Below are positions 50,237-62,074 of a DNA stretch of 64,000 nt, in pieces (positions within the stretch are counted from its first letter, which is position 1; every line of letters starts with the position of its first letter). The position numbers were made by a program, and so were the translations under genes. The notes under the pieces were generated by a model. The model was given only the letters and a program-made list of their open reading frames with translations, was not told the DNA's origin and did not search any database. The stretch comes from Primula veris (Eukaryota; Streptophyta; Magnoliopsida; Ericales; Primulaceae), in assembly GCA_963682055.1 (NCBI GenBank), contig OY821740.1:35980795-36044794 (forward strand), in the 5' to 3' direction.

Positions 50237-50800
50237 CTAATCTCTGAAGTTATACATAAACATAATAGCAATACAGCAATACAGGATAAATAAAGCTGTA
50301 AACTTGTGAAATGCTTTACGATATACCGGTTGTTGTCTTTCTTCATGTATTTCCGACACTTTGTTCTCAACTTGACCACCTTTTTTCTTCTTTTTCTTTT
50401 TTATCTTGGCGACTTCAGTAGATTGAGTTGTTCCAAGTAGTACCAGGCTTTCTGCATAACTCTCACTATGAAACGACTTACCGAGGAAACCCTCTTTTTC
50501 AGTTTTTATATTAAGTTATTTTGGTGCGTATTTAGGATCATAATGGTAGACATATCCGGATTAAAGTATATCCCTTCTGGATGACCACCTTGAATTAATT
50601 TCCAAAAGTGAAATTGAATTTCATTCAAATAGTTTCAGTAGGTGTATAAGAATACAGACCCCCTCGCATCTCAATCCGAAGTTCACCATTCTTACGAAAT
50701 CCAATTACCTTAATCTACATATATATGTAGACAGATTGATATCCATTACTTTTTAGTTTTTCCCACAAGGTAGACTCTTTGTAATCCTTCATCATTGTTC
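50237..50800 (-). pseudogene. F-box protein pseudogene, C-terminal half only
   Basis: On the minus strand from 50795, MMKDYKESTLWEK aligns with MMKNYGDSTSWAK of the F-box gene at 55920. Then VIGFRKNGE and LYSYTPTE match VIGFRKKGE and LYSYVPIE, YDPKYAP matches YDPEYAP, and SESYAESLVLLG matches SECYTESLVLLG. Stops and frame changes interrupt it (for example after YIYM and TETI). The last part is an open Lys-rich tail ending at a TAG at 50237. No F-box region is present. It is in opposite orientation to, and about 5 kb from, the intact-looking paralogue. Confidence 0.8.
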
Positions 50801-51017
50801 CTTTTTCCTGTACAAAAATCAAAATAAAATGAAACCATTTGTATTAAATTAAAGAAGACAGTGTAGTGATTTGATAAGCCACAAAATATCTAAACAAAAC
50901 GGACAAATATTTTAACTCTGTACACAAACAGAGCTAGGGTTTATATATTTATATATATAGATATAGAGAAAGAAGTGTTCCATTATTATTTCATATATTA
51001 ATATATATATATATGTA

Positions 51018-51965
51018 TACCCTGCCAGAAGCTCTCACATAGCAAGCTTGAAAGGTAACAACACACTTATATATTTCTCTTTCTAACACACACTTGGGGA
51101 TTAAATCTCCATTTTCTGCTTTATTTTCTTATATTCTACTTTTCATTTTGTTGCTTAGCTTAAAACCCGTGTTTTTTTTTTTTGGTGTTTGGCTTATTTA
51201 TGGTAAAAAGAAGCTATTTTTTTCATACCAAGATAAAACCTGTGATTGTTTACAATTAAATTGCTTTGTTTGGCTAATTTATTTCAATGTTTTAAAAATA
51301 GGGCTATATAACGCGAAATAACGTTTTTTGGAAAAAAAACGCAACGAAAAACCACTATTTTGCTGAAATTGCGCTAAAATAGCGATACACTGGACCAAAA
51401 GCGCAAAAGGCACGAAATTCTGGACCAAAATCGTAAATAGCGAGCTAGAAAAAAAAAATCCGATCTAAATAATTAATATATATTGTGTAATTTTCATAAA
51501 AGTGTGTGCAATTCAGATGATTGAGACAGTGCTGTAATTTCGAGCAGACCAAGTTCAAAACTCACCTAATTTTTCAATTTTTTTTATTACTATTTAATAT
51601 AACTATACATTTTTTTTTATTTTTTTAAATTTTTTTTTATTAGTATCTAATATAACAACAGATTTCTTGTTTCGTCGTTATATATTTGTAAAAAAAAATA
51701 CACACAACACGCTATTTTTTTTTAATTTTTTTTATTACTAACATGTATCGCTGTGATACCCTGCTAAAAGCTGTCACATAGGGCTTATATATATATATAT
51801 ATATAATCCCCAAGCTTTAAAGGTAACCCACTGTATTTCTTTTTCTAACACACTTGGGATTAAGCTCCATTTTCAGGTTTATTTTCTTATAATCTATTTT
51901 TCATTTTGTTGCCTAGCTTAAAAGTTAAAACCCGTGTTTTTTTGTGTGTTTGGCTTATTAATGGT
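51018..51965 (+). repeat. Two direct copies of the putative F-box leader region
   Basis: Copy A (51018-51215) and copy B (51752-51965) share ACCCTGC, AGCT.TCACATAG, AAAGGTAAC, TTTCTAACACAC, GGATTAA, CTCCATTTTC, TTTATTTTCTTAT, TTTTCATTTTGTTGC and AAAACCCGTGTTTTTTT. The order is the same and the offset about 735-750 bp. Copy A is interrupted after 51300 by a repetitive block with CGAAATAACG and AGCGCAAAA motifs. Confidence 0.8.
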
Positions 51966-52670
51966 AGAAGTATTTATCTGAATGAACCATTCCTTATTTG
52001 ATTTATTTTACTGTCATTTGTTTACAAATGTACAGCATTTATTTGCTTTTCTACTCTGAGATTTTGCAGCTTTAATGTAAAAGAAGCTGTTTTTTTTATA
52101 CCAAGATAGAACCTGTGATTGTTTACAGTTATATAGTGTTTGTTTGGTTAATCGATATCGAACGTTGCACCTTTAATGTGTATGGTTTTTGTTTAGTTAA
52201 TCTATGTTGAGCTTTTTGAGGTTTAATGTAAAATAAACTATTTTTTTCATACCAAGATAGAAACCTGTGATTGTTTACAGTTATAAAGTGTTTGTTTGGT
52301 TAATCGATATTGAACCTTTGAAGCTTTAATGTGTATGGTTTTTGTTTGGCTAATTAATGTTGAGCTTATTCAGGTTTACTGCAAATTAAGCTATTTTTTC
52401 ATACCAAGATAGAACCTGTGATTGTTTACAATTATATAGTGTTTGTTTCGTTAATCGATATTGAACCTTTGCAGCTTTGATGTAAAAGAAGCTATTTTGT
52501 TCTTACCAAAATAAAGCATGTGATTGTTTACAATTATATTGCTTTTGTTTGCTTCATCTAAAACGTGATTGTTTACAATTATATTGCTTTTGTTTGCTTC
52601 ATCTATACCTTTCCAGCTTTAGTGTAAAATAAGCTATTTTTATGTACCAAGATAGAACCTGGGTTTGGTT
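51224..52670 (+). repeat. Diverged tandem array with ACCAAGATAGAACCTGTGAT core
   Basis: The core followed by TGTTTACA(A/G)TTATAT and GTTTGTTTGGTTAATCGATA recurs at about 51225, 52098, 52248, 52399, 52504 and 52640, with spacing near 150 bp in the middle. Copies vary in length. A 2-copy unit of about 49 bp (GTGATTGTTTACAATTATAT, then TGCTTTTGTTTGCTTCATCT) is embedded near 52520-52605. There is no coding content. Confidence 0.75.
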
Positions 52671-54720
52671 GTAGCTTTAACCATTGTTGTTGAACGTCTA
52701 CATTACTTTATGTCCTTGTTGGTTGTAGCTTTTAACCAAAAAAACCGGTCAAATTCTCTGATACCACAAGAATGCTAGATAATTCTGTTAAAACTTTCTA
52801 GCTCCTTTGGGTAAAAAAAGTAGAAATTATTGTCTTAAAAATTGGTCCACCAAACTGTGATCAGCTTAAATGCTAAAAATGAAATAAAGTGAATTTGTAA
52901 TCTCTATCAAAACAAGCTTAGTATCAACAACTAACTGAAATTCAGCATTCTTTGTATAATATTATTTGTATTGCTACACATAAATGACTTTTGATAATCT
53001 ATCTTGTATTTGGCAATATATACGTATTAACTAAGGCAAAAGGTATCCATTAAGCTGCATTTCATTTGTTGCCTTTTTGTTGGTGTTCATTAGAAATGAA
53101 GAAAGTGATATTCTGAATGAACCTTCCCTTATTTGCTTTTAGCGAGAAATTAATTATAAATTAAATTTTTTGTTATAATAGTATATGAATTTGTATAGTG
53201 ATAGAGTTTACTCAAAAGTGTTATTAGGAATGAATACTTTTAAAGTAAGCCAAAGTTTTAGATATGTGTTATTCACATTCTATATAATGTTATGCTACAA
53301 CAGTAGATCACCTTATGGTATAAATATCTTGTCAATTCTGTATAAATCGAACTTTATATTTAGTAAATGATTGTATGGAAAAAAGTTGAAAAAGGTAATT
53401 TTTATACCAAGACTAGATTGTAATTAAGTTGTAACCTATTTTTAGGCTCGACCCTTATAGAAGCCTTAGCAATCATTTTGCCTTGCTGCCAAACGAACCA
53501 AAAGGCGCCAGAAAGAAACAAAACTTTCTGAACATTTTTTTAAATATAAATATAGGTCATTTTGATAAGGTTGTGTTATTTAAAAAAACAATATTACGTC
53601 ATATTATTATAATTATGACATTTTTTTTACTTATGTAGTATTGTCTTTGTTATCCGAATAAAGTTTTACAGGTGCCGATTTATTTTTTGGGGGGGCTGGG
53701 CTGGGGAATTGCTAGGGTCGGCCCTGGTTATTTTGTAACGATGTTCTTTGTTTTCTAATGTCAAAATTTTATTATAGCCTTTTTTTATTGATGCATATAC
53801 AATTCAATTTACACTCTTAGTGCATTTCTAAGACCATAGGGCATATTCAACTTACTAATAGACGTACTCTAATAATAGAAATCTCGTTAACTTATATCGT
53901 TTCTTTTTTTATTTCTTTCCTTTCGTCTCTACCCTTATTCATTTGTTTTTTGATATAAATTCATGAACAATAGATTTGATAAAAATACGCCTTTAATCAA
54001 TTTATAAATATTACAGAAGTCGTAGTAAATTTCCTTTCAGATGTGCTTGAAGCAAAAAAACTAATAATATTTAATGTAAAATTAAGATATTCTTTCAAAT
54101 TCTGGACAAATATGAGGACTTATTAATGCATTAGCCCAAAACCCAAGCGGCGAGGTGAATAGGAACTTTTTTACTTTATGCCACCACTTGAATTAGCTCT
54201 TGGTTATAGAAAGCCCTTGCTTAGTGTATAAGAGAGATGAAATGTTTAACTAATATTTAGCCTTTAGTTGTGCCCTTATTGCCTGCAGCTTCAAAATAAG
54301 AAAAGTCTTTTTTTCATAACCAAGACAGTAATCACAGATTCATTTACCTTAATAGTTCTAGTTTGGTGTTTTGAGACATTGATGGGACTTATTACACCAC
54401 TTTGGACTCTTATTGGTTGACGCTTTTAAGCAAAATGAAATAAGTTTTCTCATAACACATGAACGATCTATGTATCTTAAATCTTTTAAACTTTCTAGCT
54501 CTTTTGTGCCGAAAAGTAGACATGGCTGGCTTAAATTGGACCACCAAAGGGTAATCAGCTTGAGTGCTAAATGGTGAAATTAACTGAGTTTGTAATCTCT
54601 ACCGAAACAAGCTTTGTATCAAACAGTCTCTGATTCAAAATTTCTTTGTATAACTTTATTTACAATCTTACAAATGTGTTTGCCAAAATATATAGACTAG
54701 TTCAAAAGGAATCCATAAGA
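52640..54720 (+). repeat. Segmental tandem duplication, ~1.65-kb offset
   Basis: The segment at about 52740-53030 (ACTTTCTAGCTC, TTGG(T)CCACCAAA, AATCAGCTT, GCTAAA, TTTGTAATCTCTA, AACAAGCTT, TTTGTATAA) recurs at about 54430-54710 in the same order with roughly 20-25% differences by eye. Confidence 0.65.
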
Positions 54721-55420
54721 AGTGTCTGAAAGATGTAGATTTGTCATTGCCTCATCATTTACATAAGTGTTTCATTATCATATCAGTTTGTAATATTTTT
54801 AGTTGCATCTATGTAAAGTTTCGACTCTAGACATTTGGTACTATGTAGATTCTATATGTGGTTAGTCTCCCGTTCTACAATTCTCATCTTAATTTCAATT
54901 AAGAAAATCTACCTCACTCAAAATGCACATATAATTATCTGAGGAAAAAGAGCCTTTTTCATTGCATTGCTAGATGACCAGAAGAGGTTCACAGAGTGAT
55001 TGCTCATAGAAAATTATGAGCAATAATACGCACTAACATAGCGTGGATAATTTTGGTCAAGAAAAGCCAGGAGAGTGTACGTAAGCTAATAATGTCTAGC
55101 TTATATAAGTTTTGGATTACCTCTCCTTGATAGGTCTTCAATTCTCCTGAGATATTCTATAATTTATTGAACTCTCTACTCCCTACAACACATCCCAACT
55201 ACTCTATTTGTAGTGAGAGGGATAGAGATATAAAACCGAAATTAAGAAATACTAAGATTTTTGCTTTAGTGATTAACTGATTATGGTTGGAGAGTATAGG
55301 GAATGTTGACAATTAATCTTTTTCATGTGACTATTAATAAAGTAATTATGTATACCAAACTATCCAACATTTTGGTTAATTGACATCTTTGATACATTAA
55401 AATATTATGGCTAGCTCTAA

Positions 55421-55710
55421 TGTTCAGTGAAAATTCACTAGGGTGGAGTCGAGCTTTGGTTCAACTTCAAGTTACAGCTAATGAGTGAATTATATAGAGC
55501 TTTGTTTCAGCTAAAAAATGAATAAGTACATGGGACTATGGGAGTATAGTAAGTACATGCACAATTGTTCAGTGAAAGGTCACTAGGGTGGAGTCAAGCT
55601 TTGGTTCAAATTTTAGTTAGAGCTGATGAGTGTGTTATGTAGAGCTCCATTTCTGTTAAAAAACAAATAATTACATGCAAGTATAGTAAGTACATGCAAA
55701 ATTATGTGTG
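55421..55710 (+). repeat. 145-bp tandem duplication upstream of the F-box exon
   Basis: TGTTCAGTGAAA, TTCACTAGGGTGGAGTC, AGCTTTGGTTCAA and TATAGTAAGTACATGCA occur twice with a 145-bp offset (from 55421 and from 55566). Confidence 0.8.
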
Positions 55711-55919
55711 TGTGTTTGTTATATTACGAATTGCAGAATTCGATCAATTGCATAAGCCAGTGGACCACTCTAATGAACTTATGCTACATGTCCTGGAGAG
55801 TTAATGAAATGTATATTACTACTTTGTTTTTTATTCAGTTATTGCATGTTGTTGTTAAAACTTATTTAAATTTGAGGTCTTTTTGCTTAATTAATGCAGT
55901 TTATATTAACAAGAAAACG

Positions 55920-57310
55920 ATGGATCGTCTTCCCAAAGATTTATGGGTCCAAATATTCCTCAGACTACCCGTGAAGACTATTTTAAGATGTCTATCTGTA
56001 TGCAAATCATGGCAACTATTCATTCAACACCCATCGTTTATCGATTCTCATCTTCAAAACCAGAGGTGTAACCTCATGCTTGTGCGAAGCATCACACCGG
56101 ATAATGAAAACAAAACTCATTCTGGCAATGAAAATAACACCTTGGTCAAGAAAGCAAAGCGTGAAAAGAAACCTGAGTGTTACTCCCTTTATCATGATGA
56201 CGAATCCTTCACTTTTTATGCGAAGCATGATTTCCCCATTCATCACCCATTGGGTGGACATTATCGGGTTGTCGGTACTTGTAACGGAATCATATGCATC
56301 ACAAATGATGAGTTCACTACAGTCACGAGACTTATCTTTGGAATCCAACCATACAAAAGTGTGTAGAAATTTCATGCCCTGAGTTCACTTATGAAAAGAT
56401 TGGAGCTTTTGATCATGAGCTTGGATTCGGTTTCGATGAGAAGGCCAACGACTATAAGATAATTAGGATAGTTCAAAGCGACTATGCTGATCAGTTGAAA
56501 GTTGAAATATTCTCTCTAAGCACCAATGTATGGAGGAATGCTAATCATTTGGCTTCTGGTCTCAATTTTGGGATTTTCGAACGGTACAGTAGTGGAAGAA
56601 ACTATCAGGTTTATTTTAATGGCGCTGTGCATTGGGTTTGTACAGATATGAAAAGATCTCACTTTATGATTATTGCGTTTCATTTGAGTGATGAGGTTTT
56701 CCATTGTTTTGAACTCCCATCAGATATGGAACATGATTTCCATATGATGAGGATGTTAAGGCCTATAGAATTTCAAGGATCGTTGTCATTGATTCGCTAC
56801 AGTAAACAAAATTGTTCCATTTGGATGATGAAGAATTATGGAGACTCTACCTCATGGGCCAAGTATATGGATCTCAAAATTTCTAATCATGTCAATAGGG
56901 TAATTGGATTTAGAAAGAAAGGTGAATTCCTAATTGAAATACAAGGAGATCTCTACTCTTATGTTCCTATTGAAGGGAAAGAGCTTATGTATCTGGGTGG
57001 AATGGATTTTCAGTACTGGAAATTAATTCAAGAAGGTCACATGGAAGTGATGAATTTTGTTAGGCAGGAGGTCCTTGACTATGATCCTGAATATGCACCA
57101 AAAGAACTTGGTATAAAAAGCAAAGTAAAGGATTTTTTCATGTACTCGTTTTACAGTGAGTGTTACACTGAAAGTCTGGTACTACTTGGAAGTATGAAGT
57201 CTGCTGAGGTGGCCGAGTTGAAAAGGAAAAAAGGGGTGGCCAAGTTGAGAGTGGAAAGACCAGAAAAGATTCATGGAGAAGACAAAAATCAGTATTTACT
57301 TTCTCACTGA
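55920..57310 (+). CDS. F-box protein with one apparent frameshift
   Basis: The start ATG at 55920 opens MDRLPKDLWVQIFLRLPVK, a typical F-box (residues 3-45, LPxDLW...ILxRLPVK..LxxCxxVCKSW). The frame continues through the start of an F-box-associated region (GHYRVVGTCNGIICI) to about 56315. There the coding sense moves to another frame (YLWNPTIQKCVEISCPEF is read from about 56333), which stays open to the TGA at 57308. One missing base between 56312 and 56330 explains it; no GT-AG pair fits. The length would be about 460 residues with a Lys/Arg-rich tail. Family role: substrate receptor of an SCF ubiquitin ligase; the target is unknown. A paralogous pseudogene lies 5 kb upstream in opposite orientation. 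It is either a recent pseudogene or a consensus error. Confidence 0.72.
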
Positions 57311-60300
57311 TCTTATACAAACTTAGAGCTTTAATTGGATGTTTTTATATCTTGGTTTTTAATTTCCATAAACTTTTAATGACATGTTTTAAAATGGTAT
57401 TAGAAAAGCAGAGATTCAGCTAAAGTTGGTGGGTGGGGTTGAGGGGTTAATTTTTCGAAACAAATACTCTTTGCTGGTGTAGTTTTAGCTTGTTGTGGAA
57501 TTGTCAGTGGTTAGGTTTCTAAGTTGTGACTTAAAATACCTTTATACAGTATTCGAATTTATTTTCTGTTGTAGTGTCTTTTTCCATTCTTAGTTTAGTT
57601 AATGAACAATTTACATTGACACATTTGTACTGCCTGTATGTGTACTTCTTGTCCTCAGTTGTAGCTGTATGAATTTTTATTAAATAATCTAAAGCACAAC
57701 TTTTTTCTCTATTGAAAAGCATCATATTGGTCATGTATAGCTTTTTGTACAATATATACTTTGTACACTTGTTTAGTTAATCCTCCCCTCTTCGCTGTTC
57801 ACTAACCAACAACACTTCCAAGTGTATGATGCATTTTAACACCATTAAAAATGGGTGCACAGGATTACTTCTGGCAACATTTATCACGGACGTTTCATTT
57901 TATGTAAGGTGAGTCAGGTGACCCTCGAGGTCAGTCTATAATCTTAAAAGTCCAATGTCATTAATCCAACATGTTGAGATACACATAATCCAACATGGCG
58001 ACGAGCAATAATTCTCTTGATTATGTTGGCAAATAAACTTGATTTGTAACTTTAATTAGGTTGGCAAATAAACTTGATTCGTAACTTTCACAATATCTTG
58101 ATACATTAGCTCCAAGTCAAAAACGCTATTAATGAGAAAACCAGAAGAAATTATGTCTTTGACACGACATAAAATCCAAGAACCGAACACTCGTTGAACC
58201 CGAGGACAGTAGATATAGGAATTACGATTAGTGTTGGGTGAGATGCCAGCACGTATTGTACCTAGTGGCATGTTGAATAAACTAAGAGAATCAGTTAATG
58301 CTTATGCATATATAACGTTGTTTTTACCTGATGTTGAGCACTCTGAGCATGTTTTCTTGAGATGTTATTGACATTGAATAAAATGAATAGTTAATAATAT
58401 AAAAAAATGAATAGTCCAGTATATTTCTAACTATAAACAGACCGAGGAAAAGTTAAATGTGAAATTTACTTTTTATGTTAAATGTATGTCGGTGTTGATA
58501 TATTGGTGCACATTTACTGGTTCGTAATGCTCTAAAGTCTTAAACTTATCATTACTAGACTATTCAAACGTTGTTGTTATATTTTTGTTATTTAAAATAT
58601 AAAATACAAGATGCAATTTTCCATCTCCAACTTTTTTTTGTCCTAATCAATTTACCTTCTTCCAACTATTTGATTTGACTGTTTCACTACTGGCTTTATA
58701 TTCTTCACGACAAGTTCACATTATCGAGGTATTTGTGTATGATTTGTTAAGTTTGTTATTATTCTTTTGAAATAACAGAAAATTAAACCTGATAATTTAT
58801 AAAACAATTAAATTTACCAAATATGGCTGCTCAGGTATTAAAATTTCGTATAATCGTAATCATATTTTATTCCAATAGCTACTATATGTAATGTGCACAA
58901 TGTTTATATTGCGGAACGAATGCGTTCCTTCCTCTGTAACTAACTCGTCATTTTGATATGTAAATCCATATATACCTTTATTGTTGTTGGTTTGATTTAT
59001 TTGTATCCATTGTATTTCGGAAAAGCAAAATTCGAAATCGAGGGATTCTAATTGAGTTTGAGGCATATGGTTGTATTAATATATGCATTTGGAACTTAAA
59101 AATACAGGAAACAAACAAGGTAAAGACATGGGTAGGTGACCAATAGTTCGTAATAATTCAATAAAATCACTAATGTGATGGGGCACAACTCATATGGATG
59201 CCCCACTAGTTTCTTTAAAGATCTATGTTCATTGACCCTTATCTATTTTCGACCCACTTCATTGATATTATTTACTCTTTTTTATTGATGATAATTGACA
59301 CTTCAAAAAGTTGGTGAGAATTTGTAAAAGAACAATGTTTGGATAATCGAACACCAGGATAAACGGGATAATACAAATTTAGACTTTGGGTTGTTAATAA
59401 ACTAAGCTTGCCAACCGGGGGCGTAGCTAGGTTTAAGAAATGAAGGGGGTTGGCTTTCAAAAAAACAAAATGAGGGTACCGCCCCTACCAGCCCCCTTCC
59501 GGCTCTTCCCTGCTTGCCACCTAATAATTTTTGATTAAAAATTGTAATGTAAAGACGGTATTATTCGATGACTTGAGATTAAAGCCGCAAAATATGCAAT
59601 TTTAATTTCTTCGGAGGGTCGCAATCCAATTTGCATGATGTTTCGTTTAAAGATACAAAAATACCTAAGATATTATATCTAGGAAAAAAATTAAAAAAAG
59701 AACACTCAACAGAAATATTTTAAATATGGCATTTGATATTATAGAATTAACTAGGTGGAGACCTGAGAGCGATAGCCTCCTTGATTTTGATTAGCAATTA
59801 ACCAATAATTAATCTTATTAATATGCATTTATTTAAGCTCATTTCACACTATTAAAAAATAATCATAACACATGATATCAAGCACCTTGCAATTGAGTTT
59901 TCTCATTAAATCGTACTTCATGTCATCAGTGTCTTACGGTGCTTATGCATATAAACGCAACTAAATTTTACATCCAACAGATACAAAATTATTATCTTTT
60001 AGAGACCAAAATACCCTCACTTTTTTTCTCTCTCTCTCAAATTTATATTCTCTTAAACCTTAAAATACCCACAAAAAACGTTTGAACATTTGAACCATAT
60101 TTCTTCAAACAACTTGAGAAAATAATATACTTCAAATCAATTATTATAGCTATATAATCAAATTAAATGCTTTAATTTTTTTTTATTGATATATCAAAAA
60201 GCAATTAAACAGTCTGGGAGACTAAATGGGATTATTATTCTATTTCGACACAAACATATACATATATATAGAGAGAGAGGGGGAGAGAGAAAGAGAGAGA

Positions 60301-60780
60301 AATCTCATGAGAAAATGCAATTAAAATATAAAAAATAAGTTTAGTTATGATACAAATGTGTATAATACAAGAAAAAAATAGTATAAAATGATAAAATTTA
60401 AAAGAATGTTTGGTTGTTAAAGAAGAATAAATAGTGTTATTAGTTATTACTTTTTATATATTTTTTATGTGAGTATGTTATTATTATAATTAATAAAAAA
60501 ATATAGGGGTATTTTTTTAAAAAAATGACTAAATTGAACAGACTCATTTGACTTGAGTTGACTTATTATAATAGAATGATTTATTAAAGTATAATGTAGA
60601 AATTAAAACGAGAAACAATATCTACTTGTAGCATCTAGTCTTTTGTTTGTAAATGCATTTTATGTATGGGAATACATTATATTAATAAAATTGAATAGAG
60701 TAAAATTATTACATATGAGTTTGAGATAATCGAGCAACAAACTGTGCCGCTAGTTATATTTGAATAGCAAATACTAACAT
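57311..60780. other. Gene-free stretch right of the F-box gene
   Basis: The first few hundred bases are the likely 3' UTR of the F-box gene. Several short frames (for example 58056-58271 minus) match nothing I recognise. A hAT-like scrap with GGGGGCGTAGCTAGG lies at 59415-59515. A GA microsatellite lies at 60270-60302, and the end of the dispersed repeat also seen at 34331 is near 60500-60580. Confidence 0.5.
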
Positions 60781-60789
60781 TTTAAAGAC

Positions 60790-61082
60790 ATATTCAGGCA
60801 AACCTGCGGTCAACACGTTTCTGTTCATAACTTTATGCACTATCCTGAAAATCTCAACAAACTCAGTAGCTAAAAACTCAAATGTATCAAACGTAAAAGG
60901 TATGGAACTGTATTATATTGATTATCTTGACAGACCTTCTCATGTTTCTCTACCTTCGATGTCGCTGCAGTAGTAGCTGCGTGACCCACGGTAAATTCTC
61001 CAATACCAAACCCCAACAAGGACGAAACGCCGATAAAATCAACGCACGCATGCATATCTTCTATCGGTTCAGTTGTAAACAA
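60790..61082 (-). pseudogene. Fragment of a conserved repeat-associated plant ORF
   Basis: On the minus strand the frame reads DMHACVDFIGVSSLLGFGIG, then EFTVGHAATTAATSKVEKHE and DNQ. After a frame change it continues with IPFTFDTFEFLATEFVEIFR and then VMNRNVLT. I recall the same order of motifs in many unnamed plant proteins linked to non-LTR retroelements or captured transposon ORFs. That assignment is from memory and unverified. Only about 95 residues survive, with a frameshift near 60915, so it is a dead fragment. Confidence 0.45.
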
Positions 61083-61396
61083 AAACGTGTGCCGAACTAA
61101 TGGTAGATCTCTTCTCAGATAGATCTATAATAAAATTCACATGTGATTTTTTTTTATTAACACACGTGTTATGTACCATTTTTCTTTTTCCTTTTACTCT
61201 TTTGACTCGTACAAGTTTGGAATCTTATGAATATACAAGTGAAGAAAAGAGTCCCAACCAATTTTTAGTTGATTCAAAATTTAGAAGAGCATTTAACAAA
61301 TTAATAATTCATGAGTTTAAAGTCGATTAGTAAAATAAATATTGTCAAATTTAATAGGCCGCTCACCAAGGATCTCCTTAGTCATATGTCGGTTTG

Positions 61397-61625
61397 TATG
61401 GCTGGCAAAAAAACCGGAAAAACCGAACCGAAAAAGACCGAAACCGAAAAAGACCGAAAAATCAAAATAAAACCGAAAAAAACCGAAATTGGACCGAAAA
61501 AACCGGTCCGGTTCGGTCCAAAAAATAAAAATACCGAAACCGAAAAAAAACAAACCGAAAAATATGCTCGGTTTCGATTTAGATTTTGTAAAAAACCGAA
61601 CCGGATCGGACTGAACCCAGTCCTA
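61397..61625. mobile_element. hAT-like MITE with perfect 8-bp target duplication
   Basis: The 229-bp element starts TATGGCTGGCAAAA and ends (inverted) TAGGACTGGG. It is flanked by TCGGTTTG on both sides (61389-61396 and 61626-61633), an exact 8-bp duplication as made by hAT transposases. The interior is an array of ACCGAAA/AACCGG units. The open frame across it (Lys/Thr/Glu repeats) is an artefact. Confidence 0.8.
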
Positions 61626-61991
61626 TCGGTTTGGGTGAGTGAGTGGAGAAGACATTTATTTATCTTTCTAAAATAAAAGATAATATAACTAAACCACTAA
61701 TGCTCTGTACGTATGAGAAAGCAGCTGGATAGCATATATACTTTTAAGTTTAAAAACCCTTTCATCATCATCGAAAAAATTGAAAAGAAAACTTAAAAAA
61801 GCAATTCAATAACTGCAAGCATAAAAAGTTCTAAGACGCATAGGTCATTTTCAAAAGTTAATGTTGGTGCTTTTTTCTAGGATTTTTTTTTTTTTTTATA
61901 AAACCCATAATAGTATCATTATATTTTTTGTGTAACAACAATGAAGTCATTTTCAAAAGAGGTGGGCTTAATACACTGAATAATTTCTTTA

Positions 61992-62074
61992 AAAACGCAC
62001 AGACCGTAGATTTAATCTACGGTCTACAGTGATTCACTGTAAACCGTAGATTAAATCTACGGTCTGTGTGTTTT
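61992..62074. repeat. 83-bp near-perfect palindrome built of three smaller palindromes
   Basis: It is centred on 62033; arms of 41 bp pair with only two mismatches (61997/62069 and 62024/62042). The centre ACAGTG-ATT-CACTGT is itself a palindrome. Each arm holds another, ACCGTAGATT-T-AATCTACGGT on the left and ACCGTAGATT-A-AATCTACGGT on the right, so the motif ACCGTAGATT occurs four times in alternating orientation. It lies 770 bp beyond the stop of the MULE-OTU gene. Confidence 0.95.

Larger units (their letters stand above)
51000..55898 (+). other. Probable 5' leader and long first intron of the F-box gene
   Basis: A splice acceptor (TTAATGCAG) at 55891-55899 lies 20 bases before the F-box start codon. 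Candidate donors after leader-like sequence occur at 51051 (TTGAAAGGTAACAAC) and, in a second copy, near 51826 (TTTAAAGGTAACCCAC). No coding frame that I recognise lies between. The interval is filled with duplications listed separately. The transcript structure is inferred. Confidence 0.35.

Noticed and set aside
52098..52670. Regularly spaced repeats that could suggest a CRISPR-like array
   Set aside because: The units are long, diverged tandem duplications in plant nuclear DNA without unique spacers of constant length.
53185..53370. Small ORF with a hydrophobic C-terminal part
   Set aside because: Lies in the duplicated AT-rich intron-like region before the F-box exon and matches nothing I recognise.
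58056..58271. 71-codon minus-strand ORF
   Set aside because: No motif, no upstream signals and no similarity that I can name; likely chance.
61311..61676. 121-codon Lys/Thr/Glu-rich frame
   Set aside because: It is the translation of the ACCGAAA array in a hAT-like MITE that has a perfect 8-bp target duplication.
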